Shown here: one piece after another, positions 15,844 through 24,380 of the stretch | How the letters are laid out: each line of letters starts with the position of its first letter | Numbering within the stretch: position 1 is the first letter of the stretch | Assembly: GCF_031880315.1 (NCBI RefSeq) | Contig: NZ_CP134771.1 | Coordinates: 62,001 to 126,000, forward strand | Origin: Pseudomonas baltica | GTDB lineage: Bacteria; Pseudomonadota; Gammaproteobacteria; Pseudomonadales; Pseudomonadaceae | Direction of reading: 5' to 3' | Length of the DNA stretch: 64,000 bases | The notes under the pieces: model-generated | Seen by the model: only the letters and a program-made list of their open reading frames with translations | What the model was told of the DNA's origin: nothing | The model's database searches: none | Program-made: the position numbers and the translations under genes

Positions 15844-16923
15844 TTATAGGGACATAGTCAATTGCCGCGCCTTGGCCATCAGCCAGACCGCGTAGTCGTG
15901 CAGGAACTCGCCCATCTGTTTGCCCGGCCCGCCGGATAGGGACCGCGCATGGCTCCCTTCGAGGATGCAGGCAAGCTTGAAACAGGCCAGTACGAAGAAC
16001 CACGGCAGCGAATGCATGTCGCGCCCGGTCAGCTCGCCATACAGGGAGATCATCTCGGCGCGGCTGCCGAAGCCGTCCCAGGGCCGTACCACCGGATCGG
16101 CAGCGCCCACCTGCGGGTCGCCCGGCTCGCGCCATGAGGAGAGAGTCCAGGCCAGGTCGAGCAACGGATCGCCCAGGGTCGACAGCTCCCAGTCGATCAA
16201 GCCGACGATGCGTGGCTGGTCGTAGGCGAACATCGCGTTGGGCCATTGCAGGTCGCCATGGATGATGCCGATCCGGCCGTCGGTGGGCAGGTTGTCCTGC
16301 AGCCAGCGCGCGGTGCTGTCGATGTGTTGCAGATGCGCGCCGGTATAACCGGGCAGGCTCTGGTAACCGTCCAGCTGCGCCCGCCAGCGCTCGACCTGGC
16401 GACTGTGCCAGTGGTCCGGTTTGCCAAAGTCAGCCAGGCCAACGGCCTGATGATCCACCCGCGCCAGGGCTGCGGCTGCGCGCACGAACTCCGGGCCCAT
16501 CGCCGCGCGCCAGTCGGCGTCCCGAGCATAGCGCCCCGGCAGTTCACCCAGCGGCGAAAACCCCGGCAGCGGCGCCATCAACAAAAAGCAGGCACCCAGT
16601 ACCGTCGGATCGTCGCAGGCGCCCAGCAAGCGCGGGTGTGGCACGTCGCTGTCGGCCAGGGCCTTGAGCACTCGCGCCTCGCGCAGGATGGTGGCGTTGC
16701 TGTGCTCGCGCAGATGCGCGGGCGGGCGGCGCAACACGAAGCGCGCCGTACCACGGGTCAGCAAAAACAGATTGTTCTGCGAGCCGCCGGTGAGTTGCTG
16801 GGCGGCGGTCACCGGCCCTTGCCCAGGCATTTCGCTGTGCTCGATCCAGGCTTGCAGCCTGGGCCAGTCGAGCAAGCCGCCAAAATCCGCCAGCGGGGTG
16901 TTTCCAGAGGACAGGATGTTCAT
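15844..16923 (-). CDS. APH-family phosphotransferase, acyl-CoA-associated
   Basis: 359-residue aminoglycoside-phosphotransferase-fold kinase. The catalytic loop is HGDLQWPN (His222-Asn229) and the metal-binding Asp is in IDWELSTLGDP. This subgroup (LvaA, ACAD10/11 N-terminal domain) phosphorylates hydroxyacyl-CoA rather than antibiotics. It overlaps the upstream MarR gene by 4 nt (ATGA), so the two are translationally coupled, and is followed 26 nt later by the ACAD at 14498. It is not an antibiotic-resistance gene on this context. Confidence 0.85.
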   Translation of the reverse strand: MNILSSGNTPLADFGGLLDWPRLQAWIEHSEMPGQGPVTAAQQLTGGSQNNLFLLTRGTARFVLRRPPAHLREHSNATILREARVLKALADSDVPHPRLLGACDDPTVLGACFLLMAPLPGFSPLGELPGRYARDADWRAAMGPEFVRAAAALARVDHQAVGLADFGKPDHWHSRQVERWRAQLDGYQSLPGYTGAHLQHIDSTARWLQDNLPTDGRIGIIHGDLQWPNAMFAYDQPRIVGLIDWELSTLGDPLLDLAWTLSSWREPGDPQVGAADPVVRPWDGFGSRAEMISLYGELTGRDMHSLPWFFVLACFKLACILEGSHARSLSGGPGKQMGEFLHDYAVWLMAKARQLTMSL

Positions 16924-17429
16924 GAGGCAGAGCCCTTCAAGGGAGTATTTTTGTAATCGGCTTCAATGCGCTGGCGTAGCAGGCGCAAGGTCGCAATGCT
17001 GTGTTCCAGGGCCGTCAGGTCAAGGTCGCCGACAATCCGCGCGGCCCAGTCCAGGCTGTGCAGGCTCTGCGCCTGATGCAGCGTGCGACCGGCCAGCGTC
17101 GGCACCAGCAAGCGCGCCCGGGCATGCTCGGGGTTGGTCTGCTGCGCGATCAGCCCGCGCTGCACCAATTCGTCGGCCAGGCGCTGGATCGATTGGCGCG
17201 GGTGGCCCAGGCTGCGGCCGATACGCGCCACGGTCGGCGCCTCGCGAGCGCCGACCACGGCGCTCAGCACCAGCCATTGCAGGCCACCCATCTGCGTCGC
17301 GTCATCGGCCTGTTTGTGGGCCGCGAACACCCGGCCACGCAGGCGTGTCACCTCATCGATAAGCTCGATCAAGGCGCTGGCACAAGGTGGAGCCGCAGCG
17401 TGCGGCTCGCTGTTGGGGAAGGTACTCAT
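16920..17429 (-). CDS. MarR-family transcriptional regulator
   Basis: 169-residue winged-helix regulator. The DNA-binding core is around residues 60-115, with ARIGRSLGHPRQSIQRLADELVQ-type recognition region followed by the wing. It lies inside the ligase-kinase-dehydrogenase operon, overlapping the kinase gene by 4 nt, and starts 11 nt after the ligase gene ends. Probably senses an aromatic acid or acyl-CoA made by its neighbours. No obvious MarR palindrome is seen in front of it, so its target is unresolved. Confidence 0.85.
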   Translation of the reverse strand: MSTFPNSEPHAAAPPCASALIELIDEVTRLRGRVFAAHKQADDATQMGGLQWLVLSAVVGAREAPTVARIGRSLGHPRQSIQRLADELVQRGLIAQQTNPEHARARLLVPTLAGRTLHQAQSLHSLDWAARIVGDLDLTALEHSIATLRLLRQRIEADYKNTPLKGSAS

Positions 17430-17439
17430 GGCGAAATCC

Positions 17440-19071
17440 TCAGCGCTTTTTCAGTTCAATGCCGGAGCCATTGCGATCCCAGGTGCCGGCCGTGACCCCG
17501 GCATCGCGCAGCTGGTATTTGAGAATCCGACCCACCGGGCTGCGTGGCACCTGTTGGACGAACTCGATGTAGCGCGGCACGGCGAAGTACGGCAGGCGCT
17601 CGATGGCCCAGCGGCACAAGGTGGCCTCGTCCAGCGTGGCGCCTTCGGCCAATACCGCAGTGAGCTTTACCTCGTCTTCGGCCAGCTCGGAATACACCGC
17701 GTGCACGGCCACTTCCGCCAGATCGGGGTGGGCCTGGAAGGTCTTTTCCATTTCAAAGCTGGAAATATTTTCGCCGCCGCGGCGCAGGTAATCCTTCTTG
17801 CGGTCGAGAAAGTAGAAAAACCCCTGTTCGTCCAGCTTGCCGATATCACCGGTGTGGAACCACAGGTTGCGCATGACCTTGAGGGTATCGGCCGGCCGCT
17901 GCCAATAGCCCTCGAACATCACGTGGGGCTGCAAGGGGCGCACGATCAACTCCCCCGGCGTACCGCGCGGCAGCTCAACGTCGTTGTCGTCCACCACACG
18001 GATGTCGAACCACTCGCAGATCTTGCCGGCGCTGTTGGGCGGCTCGGGTTCGCCGAACGGGGTCATGGTCACGACCGCGCATTCGGTGAGGCCGAAACAG
18101 GCGCCGTTGACCGCTTTGATGCCGAAGCGCTCGCGCCAGATCTTTTGCAGTTGCGGCGCGAATGGCGCACCGGTGACGATCTGCAACTGGCCAAAACAAC
18201 GCTTCATGGCGTCGTTGTCCGGCGCCTGCGCCAGCAGCGGGAACATCGAGGCCAGCAGCGACACCTCGTTGGCGCCGGTGCGTTCGATCTCCGGCCAGAA
18301 GTTGGACACCGAGAAGCGTGGGTACAGCGCCACCTTGGCGCCCAGCATCAGGTTGCACAGCACCGTGGTGACGATGGCGTTGAGGTGAAACATCGGCAGC
18401 GGCGTCCAGGTGAAGGACTGCGCAGTGCGCCCCAGGCAGATCACCATCTGCCGGGCTTCGTTGCAGGCGTAGTTGTGGGTGATCATGCAGCCCTTTGAGG
18501 GCCCGGTGGTGCCGCCGGTGTAGATCAGCATGGCGAGGTCGGCCGGCGCCACCGGCACGTCAGGGTCACGGCTGTCACTGCTGCGCAGTTCGTCCAGCGG
18601 CAACATGGGCCTGCGCAGTTGGATGTGTTCGGGGTGCGGGCCGCGATAGATGACGTTGCGCAACGACTCGAGTGGGTCGGCGACCCGCGCCACCCGCTCG
18701 ACGTAATCGTGCTCGGCAATGATGATCGCCGACCCGGCGTCGGCCAACTGATGGCGCAGGAATTCACCCTTGTAGGCGGTGTTCACCGGTACGCTGATCG
18801 CACCCAGCTTGTTGATCGCGAACCACAGCACAACAGCGTCGAAATGGTTGTCCAGCAAGGTCGCGACCGTGTCCCCCTTGGTGACGCCAAGGTCGTGCAA
18901 ACCGTTGGCCAGGCGGCAGGCTTCGCGGTCCAGGTCAGCATAGCTGTAGCGTTCGCCCAGCACGTCGAGGAACAGCCGCTCGCCGTGGGCGGCAACCGCG
19001 CGGCGCAGGGCATCGTTGATGGTGTCCGCCTGCCCCGCCGTCCAGCCTGAAGGAAGATAGGAAGCGCTCAT
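17440..19071 (-). CDS. Acyl-CoA synthetase (AMP-forming), paralog of 3982-5643
   Basis: 543-residue adenylate-forming ligase with YTGGTTGPSKG, FGLTECAVV, TGDIGKLDEQG and DRKKDYLRRGGENIS; the terminal catalytic Lys is in PRSPVGRILKYQLR. It shares extended identical blocks with the ligase at 3982, so the two are recent paralogs, perhaps for two different acids of one pathway. ATG 19071 has GGAG 6 nt upstream; a GTG at 19089 is a weaker alternative. First gene of the leftward operon through 13687, with the 19-bp dyad at 19125-19143 in front. Confidence 0.9.
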   Translation of the reverse strand: MSASYLPSGWTAGQADTINDALRRAVAAHGERLFLDVLGERYSYADLDREACRLANGLHDLGVTKGDTVATLLDNHFDAVVLWFAINKLGAISVPVNTAYKGEFLRHQLADAGSAIIIAEHDYVERVARVADPLESLRNVIYRGPHPEHIQLRRPMLPLDELRSSDSRDPDVPVAPADLAMLIYTGGTTGPSKGCMITHNYACNEARQMVICLGRTAQSFTWTPLPMFHLNAIVTTVLCNLMLGAKVALYPRFSVSNFWPEIERTGANEVSLLASMFPLLAQAPDNDAMKRCFGQLQIVTGAPFAPQLQKIWRERFGIKAVNGACFGLTECAVVTMTPFGEPEPPNSAGKICEWFDIRVVDDNDVELPRGTPGELIVRPLQPHVMFEGYWQRPADTLKVMRNLWFHTGDIGKLDEQGFFYFLDRKKDYLRRGGENISSFEMEKTFQAHPDLAEVAVHAVYSELAEDEVKLTAVLAEGATLDEATLCRWAIERLPYFAVPRYIEFVQQVPRSPVGRILKYQLRDAGVTAGTWDRNGSGIELKKR

Positions 19072-19124
19072 TGGGTTCTCCGTCGTCACTGTTTTTATTG
19101 TCGGGAAATGATCGTCATGGAAAT

Positions 19125-19143
19125 TACTGACGATTCGTCAGCT
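19125..19143. promoter_or_regulatory. 19-bp dyad, site K
   Basis: TACTGAC-GATTC-GTCAGCT, the most symmetric copy, extended by AAT/ATT on the outside. It lies 54 nt upstream of the ligase ATG at 19071. Confidence 0.75.
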
Positions 19144-19236
19144 AATTCAAATTGACACCGATGCGTCATTCCGTCAACCCGCTGTCGACGCTATTCGTGA
19201 GGTTTTTTTGCCGGTGCCACGGGCTGTTTCGCCAAC

Positions 19237-19264
19237 AAAAAAACCCGTCCGACAAGGGTCGGAC
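19237..19264 (-). terminator. Rho-independent terminator of the RND/DUF1302 operon
   Basis: On the minus strand GTCCGAC-CCTT-GTCGGAC is followed by GGG and a run of seven T. It lies 26 nt after the stop of the RND gene. Confidence 0.9.
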
Positions 19265-19289
19265 AGGGTCGAGGCGACCCCAATCGACG

Positions 19290-21803
19290 CTAGCGGCGGG
19301 TCACGCCGTAACGCTGCAGGGTCAAGGTTTCACTGGATTCCAGCGCCCCCTGGGCTTCTCGCGCCGGGGCTGGACACTCGGCGTCCGTTGTACCGGCAGA
19401 TGGCGCCCCTTCAAGGCTGCGGCCAGGCGCGCTGGGCAGCAGAAAGTGCGACAGGGCCGGGATCAGCACCAGCGCGCCGATCATGTTCCAGACGAACATG
19501 AAGGTCAGCAAAATGCCCATGTCGGCCTGGAACTTGATCGGTGACCAAGCCCAGGTAATCACCGCCGCAGCCATGGTCAAGCCTACGAGCGCGACGATGC
19601 GCCCGGTGAAGTCCAGCGAACGCATGTAGGCTTCGGCCAGCGGCACGCCGCGGCGCTGCAAGGTCAGCTGCACGCTCAGCAGGTACAGCGCGTAGTCGAC
19701 CCCCACGCCCACACCCACGGCGATCACCGGCAGGGTCGAGACCTTGATGCCAATGCCCAGCAGCACCATCAGCGCCTCGCACAGGACTGAGGTGATGACC
19801 AGCGGAATCAAGGCCACCAGCACCGCGCGCCAACTGCGAAAGGTCAGGAAGCACAGGCCTGTCACCGCGCCGTAGAGCACGAAGTGCATGATCCAGAAGC
19901 TGTGCTTGACGACGATGTTGGTGGCCGCCTCGATGCCCGCGCTGCCCGCCGCCAGCTGGAACACCCGGCCGTCGGTGTCATGGCTGGCCGCAAAGGCTTC
20001 GACCGCGTTGACCACGCCGGTCAGGGTGTCGGCACGGTGATCGGCCAGGTAGGCGATGATCGGCGTGATCGCACAGGTACGGTCGACCAGATCCGGGCGA
20101 TCGCGCCTGAAACTCGCCACCGCCTGGCTCAAGGTGCTGGTGTTACGGGTAATCGACAACCACTTGGGGTTGCCCTCGAACATCCCCGAGGTGGCCATTC
20201 GCGCGCCGTCAGCGGTGGAGAACGTGGTCTGCACGCCCTTCACCCGCCGCAGCACCGCACCCAGCCGATCAGCCTCCACTAGCGTCTGGAATTTCTCGCA
20301 GTCCCCCGGCGGGGTTTTCAGCATGATGATGAACGGGTCGCCCGACAGCCGATAGTTGGCGGTGATGTAGGCGGTGTCGCGGTTGTAGCGTGAATCCTTG
20401 CGCAGCTCCGGTGCGCCGGCGTCCAGGTCGCCGATCTGGATACTGCCCCGCAGGTAGAACGCGCCGCCGACCAACAGCGCCGCCAGTACCAGGGTCACAC
20501 TGGCGCGACGGCGCTCGGTCAGGCTGGCCAGGGCCTCCCAGCACTTGCGCCCCAGCCCGCGGCGATTGGCCTGGCTGGCGATCGAACGGCGCGCGGCATT
20601 CTCGCTGACGCCTGTGTACGAGAGCATCACCGGGATCAACACCAGCTTGGTGAAAATCAGCACCGTGACGCCGACGCTGGTGATCAGCGCCATGTCGCGG
20701 ATCACCGGAATGTCGATGATCATCAGCACCGCGAAGCCGACGATGTTGGCCAGCAGCGCGGTCAGGCCGGCGAGGAAAAGGCGGCGGAAGGTAAAGCGCG
20801 CTGCCGCGTATTTGTGCATGCCGCGACCGACGTCCTGCATGATGCCGTTCATCTTCTGCGCACCATGGGACAGGCCGATGGCAAACACCAGAAACGGCAC
20901 CAGGATCGAATACGGGTCCAGGACGAAGCCCAGCAGATGCATCAGCCCCAACAGCCAGATGACGCCCAACGTCGCGGCGCTGACCAGCAGCACCGTGCTG
21001 CGCAGGCAGCGGGTGTAGAACAGCACGAACAGGGTCGCGATCAGCACCGACACGGCGAAGAACTTCATCACCTGCTGCAGCCCGGCGATCAGGTCGCCGA
21101 CCACGATGGCAAAGCCGGACACGTGGATCTTCACGTTGTCGTTGCCCAGGGTGCGGATCTTCTGCTCGATGTCGCGGCTCAACACGCCGTAGTCCAGCGG
21201 CTGGCGAGTGTCCGGGTCCATGCCGATCAGCGGCACCACGATCATCGATGACTTGAGGTCGCTGGCCACGTAGCTGCCGACGATGTTCGCGCGGCTGATG
21301 TTGGCTTGCAGCTGCTCCATGCTCTGCGCCGAGCCGTCCCAGCGATCGGGCATCACCGGGCCGCCCTGGTAGCCGGCCTCGGTGACTTCGGTCCAGCGCA
21401 GGCTGGTGGTCCACAGGCCGCGCATCCAGTTGCGGTCGACGCCGGGCATCAGGTACAGGGCATCGTTGACCCGCTGCAGGGCGACCAGGTAGTCCTTGTC
21501 GTAAATGGTCCCGCGGGTGTTCTCGACCACCACGCGAATCGAGTTGCCAGCGCTGGGCAAGGCCTCGCGGTTGTGGAAGTAGTTCTGAATATAGGGGTGC
21601 GACTGCGGGATCATTTTCTCGAAGCTGGCGTTGACCTCAAGCTGGGTCGCCTGCCAGCCCAGCACGGCGGTGACCACCACGCAGATGGTGATCATCAGCA
21701 GCCGATGATTGAAGATCAGCCGCTCCAGCCAGTTGCCGCCATCGGTGTCGAAGTAGCGCGGATCGCGGACTATCGGAGGCGCCTGTTCACGGTCGATTTT
21801 CAT
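19290..21803 (-). CDS. RND/MMPL-family transporter
   Basis: 837-residue inner-membrane protein with the SSD/MMPL arrangement: one N-terminal helix near residues 30-50, a large periplasmic domain, helices near 235-400, a second periplasmic domain, and helices near 630-790. Members move lipids, hopanoids, siderophores or other hydrophobic molecules. ATG 21803 follows GAGAG and is preferred to 21842. It is the last gene of a unit with YCF48-like, DUF1329 and DUF1302 proteins, a set repeatedly seen beside hydrophobic-compound catabolism. Likely moves the substrate or a toxic intermediate; direction is not decided by sequence. Confidence 0.88.
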   Translation of the reverse strand: MKIDREQAPPIVRDPRYFDTDGGNWLERLIFNHRLLMITICVVVTAVLGWQATQLEVNASFEKMIPQSHPYIQNYFHNREALPSAGNSIRVVVENTRGTIYDKDYLVALQRVNDALYLMPGVDRNWMRGLWTTSLRWTEVTEAGYQGGPVMPDRWDGSAQSMEQLQANISRANIVGSYVASDLKSSMIVVPLIGMDPDTRQPLDYGVLSRDIEQKIRTLGNDNVKIHVSGFAIVVGDLIAGLQQVMKFFAVSVLIATLFVLFYTRCLRSTVLLVSAATLGVIWLLGLMHLLGFVLDPYSILVPFLVFAIGLSHGAQKMNGIMQDVGRGMHKYAAARFTFRRLFLAGLTALLANIVGFAVLMIIDIPVIRDMALITSVGVTVLIFTKLVLIPVMLSYTGVSENAARRSIASQANRRGLGRKCWEALASLTERRRASVTLVLAALLVGGAFYLRGSIQIGDLDAGAPELRKDSRYNRDTAYITANYRLSGDPFIIMLKTPPGDCEKFQTLVEADRLGAVLRRVKGVQTTFSTADGARMATSGMFEGNPKWLSITRNTSTLSQAVASFRRDRPDLVDRTCAITPIIAYLADHRADTLTGVVNAVEAFAASHDTDGRVFQLAAGSAGIEAATNIVVKHSFWIMHFVLYGAVTGLCFLTFRSWRAVLVALIPLVITSVLCEALMVLLGIGIKVSTLPVIAVGVGVGVDYALYLLSVQLTLQRRGVPLAEAYMRSLDFTGRIVALVGLTMAAAVITWAWSPIKFQADMGILLTFMFVWNMIGALVLIPALSHFLLPSAPGRSLEGAPSAGTTDAECPAPAREAQGALESSETLTLQRYGVTRR

Positions 21804-21831
21804 GAGGACTCTCTTATGGTAAGGCGTTTCA

Positions 21832-22911
21832 CTACTTGGCAACCGTCAGGCTGGCGGCCTGTACGCCACCCAGACCGACCAGCGTGGCGGTGTCGCCGGT
21901 GGCCGCGAGGCCGGTCAACAGCATTGGGCGCGGGATCGCTACGGCGCTGAAATGCTGACCCTGGTCGGCGCTCACCAGCAATTGCCCGGTGCGGGTCACT
22001 GCCAGCAGGCGGCCATCGTCCAGCGCCAGGGTGCTGGTGAATGATCCTTGGGTGCCGGTCTCGACTTTTTTCCAGCTGTCGCCGCCATCGACGGAGTGCC
22101 AGGCGTTGCCCAGCAGCCCGAACGCCACCACGGTGTTGCCGAACCCGGCCAGGCTGAAGAAACTGCCGGGGTAACCGGTCTCGTGCGCCATGAAGCGCTG
22201 TTGCTGGCGATCGAGCTTGAACACAAAACCTTGCTCGGAGGCGATGTACACCGTCGCGCCGATACCGCGAATGGCATTGAGGTGCAGCAACTCCGGCGCC
22301 TCGACTCGGTCCATCCAGCATTGCCAGGTGGCACCGCCATCGTCGGTGGCGAACAAGGTGCCAAACGAGCCCACCACAAAACCGTGCTGTTCGTCCTCGA
22401 ACCACAGGTCGAGCAACGCCTGTTCGGGGCCATTGGCATAGTTGAGCTCCACATCGTTCAATGCCTGTTCGGCGGTGGGCTCCCCCGCCTTGATCAACCC
22501 TTGAAAGTGCGCAACGGCCACCGCGTGCGCCGCATTGCCTTCGAACTGGCGCAGCCAATGCTCGCCGCCATCGTCACTGTGCAATACCACCCCGTCCTGC
22601 CCCACTACCCAGCCCTTGCTCGGGCTGACGAACTGCACGGCGAGCAGGTCGCTGCTGACCGGCACGGGTACCTGCCGCCAGTTCTTGCCCTGGTCGTCGG
22701 AGAGCACGATCAAGCCGCGCAAACCGACCGCCACCAGGCGCGTGCCGGCCTTTGCGATCGCGCTCAGCTGGCCGCTGCTGGTGAGCGAATCGCTCGTCAT
22801 CGCATCGATGGGCGCTGCGGCCTGCAACGGATCGACAAACGCGGCAGTGCCGGCGTGGGCCACCAGCGCCACCGCCATGCACATGCCTGCAAACATTAAC
22901 CTTGGACGCAT
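21832..22911 (-). CDS. YCF48/BNR-repeat beta-propeller, exported
   Basis: 359-residue protein with an N-terminal signal peptide (hydrophobic MFAGMCMAVALVAHAGTAA) and repeated SDDQGKNW, SDDGGEHW, TDDGGATW and SVDGGDSW motifs spaced 40-60 residues apart, typical of YCF48/BNR propellers. ATG 22911 is chosen because the signal peptide begins there. Between GGAG and the ATG lies AATAATAA, matching the Crc/Hfq motif. It sits between the RND transporter and DUF1329 genes and is probably a periplasmic assembly or scaffold partner of that export/import module. Confidence 0.85.
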   Translation of the reverse strand: MRPRLMFAGMCMAVALVAHAGTAAFVDPLQAAAPIDAMTSDSLTSSGQLSAIAKAGTRLVAVGLRGLIVLSDDQGKNWRQVPVPVSSDLLAVQFVSPSKGWVVGQDGVVLHSDDGGEHWLRQFEGNAAHAVAVAHFQGLIKAGEPTAEQALNDVELNYANGPEQALLDLWFEDEQHGFVVGSFGTLFATDDGGATWQCWMDRVEAPELLHLNAIRGIGATVYIASEQGFVFKLDRQQQRFMAHETGYPGSFFSLAGFGNTVVAFGLLGNAWHSVDGGDSWKKVETGTQGSFTSTLALDDGRLLAVTRTGQLLVSADQGQHFSAVAIPRPMLLTGLAATGDTATLVGLGGVQAASLTVAK

Positions 22912-22912
22912 T

Positions 22913-22920
22913 TTATTATT
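22913..22920 (-). promoter_or_regulatory. AATAATAA motif between SD and ATG of YCF48-like gene
   Basis: Minus-strand AATAATAA directly between GGAG and the ATG at 22911. Matches the AAnAAnAA pattern of Crc/Hfq targets. Confidence 0.35.
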
Positions 22921-22990
22921 CTCCAGGCCGGCTGCGACCATTGTCGAAGCCTTCACGCACAGGCCGGCGGCTCGCACCGCCGGCCGCCCA

Positions 22991-24364
22991 TCAGCGCACG
23001 CCACGCCCCGCCAGGCCGGTCGGGCTGTAGGTATTGGCCGACCACGGCTCGTGGACGAGTTGGCCAATGCCGCGCCCACCCGGTACTGCCTGGGTGGTGA
23101 ACTTGCCGGTGCTCAGGTCGTACAGGTCGTAGATGCCGTTGGTGCGCAGCGCCGAGACGTCGTACGCCGGGAAGGTCGGGCCTTCGTAGTAACGGTTGGG
23201 CTTGTCCTGGTGATCGAAGCCGACGTAAGCAAGGATCGCCCAGCTGTCTTCGTCCAGGTAGAACTTCTTCTTCAACTGCGCATGACGCTCGCCCGGTTTG
23301 AGCGTGCCTTCGACTACCCACACGCGATGCAGCTCCCAGCGCTGGGCCTCGGGCAGGATGTGGTGCACGCCATGGGCCTTGTCCTGCGGCGTGAGGAAGC
23401 GCCGGTAGCTGTTGTACGGGACGTAGACTTCCTTGCGGCCGAGCAGCTTGAAGTCGTACTTGTCCATCTTGCCGTCGAAGCCGTTGATCTCGTCGAAGAA
23501 CAGCACGCCGGAAGTGGTCGAGACGGTGTCGTAGGTGAACTCCGGCGCCAGGCGGACGCGGCGCTGGCCAGGCACGTAGCTCCAGTTCTGCGGGTCGTGC
23601 AGGTCCATGCGCACGTACTGCCAGCGCATGTTCTTGGTACCGGCCTGAGACGGCGGCTCGCTTTGCGTGGCGATGGTTTTCCAGTAGGTGGTTTCAGTGG
23701 ACTCGGGCAGGTTGTTGTCCCAGTACTGGCGTTCTTCCTGGGTGGTGCTGCCGTTGGAGACGCTCCGATTGCCGGCGCTGTCGATCACGTACTGGGTAAA
23801 GTCGAAGGTCTCGTAGGGCGGCACATAGCGCAGCAGGGAGTTCCACATGGCTTCAAAGCCGTCGTGGGGTACCGGGAACGGAATCTGCGCGTGGGCGCCC
23901 ACCACCCCCGGCGCGGTACCGCTGAGCTTGGGGCTCATAACGCGCTCGATGGTGTTCTTGTAGACGTAGTCCGGGAAGCACGCCGAGCGGTGGGTCGGGT
24001 ACACGTCCAGGCGGTAGGTGTCCGGGTAGCGCTGCAGCATGACCTTGGTGCCCTCGGTCAGCTGGTCGGCGTACTGCGCCATGTTCGCGGCATTGATCAC
24101 CAGGCGCGTTTTTTCTGCGGCCCAGGGGTCGATGTACGGCCAGCCGCCGGCAGGGTCCTTGGGCTTGTAGCCGGCCACCGGCTTGCACAGGCCGCCTTCC
24201 CAGGCGGGGATGGTGCCGTCGGCGTTGCCGGCTTTGATCGCCCCCAGTGGGGTCAGATTTTTACCCAGCTGGGCGGCTTCTTCGGCAGTCGGCGCCGCCA
24301 AGGCGAAATCCAGGCACACGACGGGAAGCAATGCGGCCAGCAGACAGTTTTTCAACAAATTCAT
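22991..24364 (-). CDS. DUF1329 periplasmic protein (LolB-like fold)
   Basis: 457-residue DUF1329 protein with a 23-residue signal peptide (cleavage near ALA-AP). Family members have a LolA/LolB-like fold for hydrophobic ligands and nearly always pair with DUF1302 proteins. The N-terminal segment LGKNLTPLGAIKAGN and the central WQYVRMD / GQRRVRLAPEF are typical. ATG 24364 is preceded by GGAGAG. Encoded 17 nt after the DUF1302 gene ends. Probably carries a hydrophobic substrate across the periplasm. Confidence 0.85.
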   Translation of the reverse strand: MNLLKNCLLAALLPVVCLDFALAAPTAEEAAQLGKNLTPLGAIKAGNADGTIPAWEGGLCKPVAGYKPKDPAGGWPYIDPWAAEKTRLVINAANMAQYADQLTEGTKVMLQRYPDTYRLDVYPTHRSACFPDYVYKNTIERVMSPKLSGTAPGVVGAHAQIPFPVPHDGFEAMWNSLLRYVPPYETFDFTQYVIDSAGNRSVSNGSTTQEERQYWDNNLPESTETTYWKTIATQSEPPSQAGTKNMRWQYVRMDLHDPQNWSYVPGQRRVRLAPEFTYDTVSTTSGVLFFDEINGFDGKMDKYDFKLLGRKEVYVPYNSYRRFLTPQDKAHGVHHILPEAQRWELHRVWVVEGTLKPGERHAQLKKKFYLDEDSWAILAYVGFDHQDKPNRYYEGPTFPAYDVSALRTNGIYDLYDLSTGKFTTQAVPGGRGIGQLVHEPWSANTYSPTGLAGRGVR

Positions 24365-24380
24365 GGTGCTCTCCTGCTTA

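Noticed and set aside
15844..16923. Aminoglycoside-resistance phosphotransferase
   Set aside because: Operon context with MarR, ACAD and acyl-CoA ligase and the LvaA/ACAD10-11-like pattern point to an acyl-CoA kinase instead.
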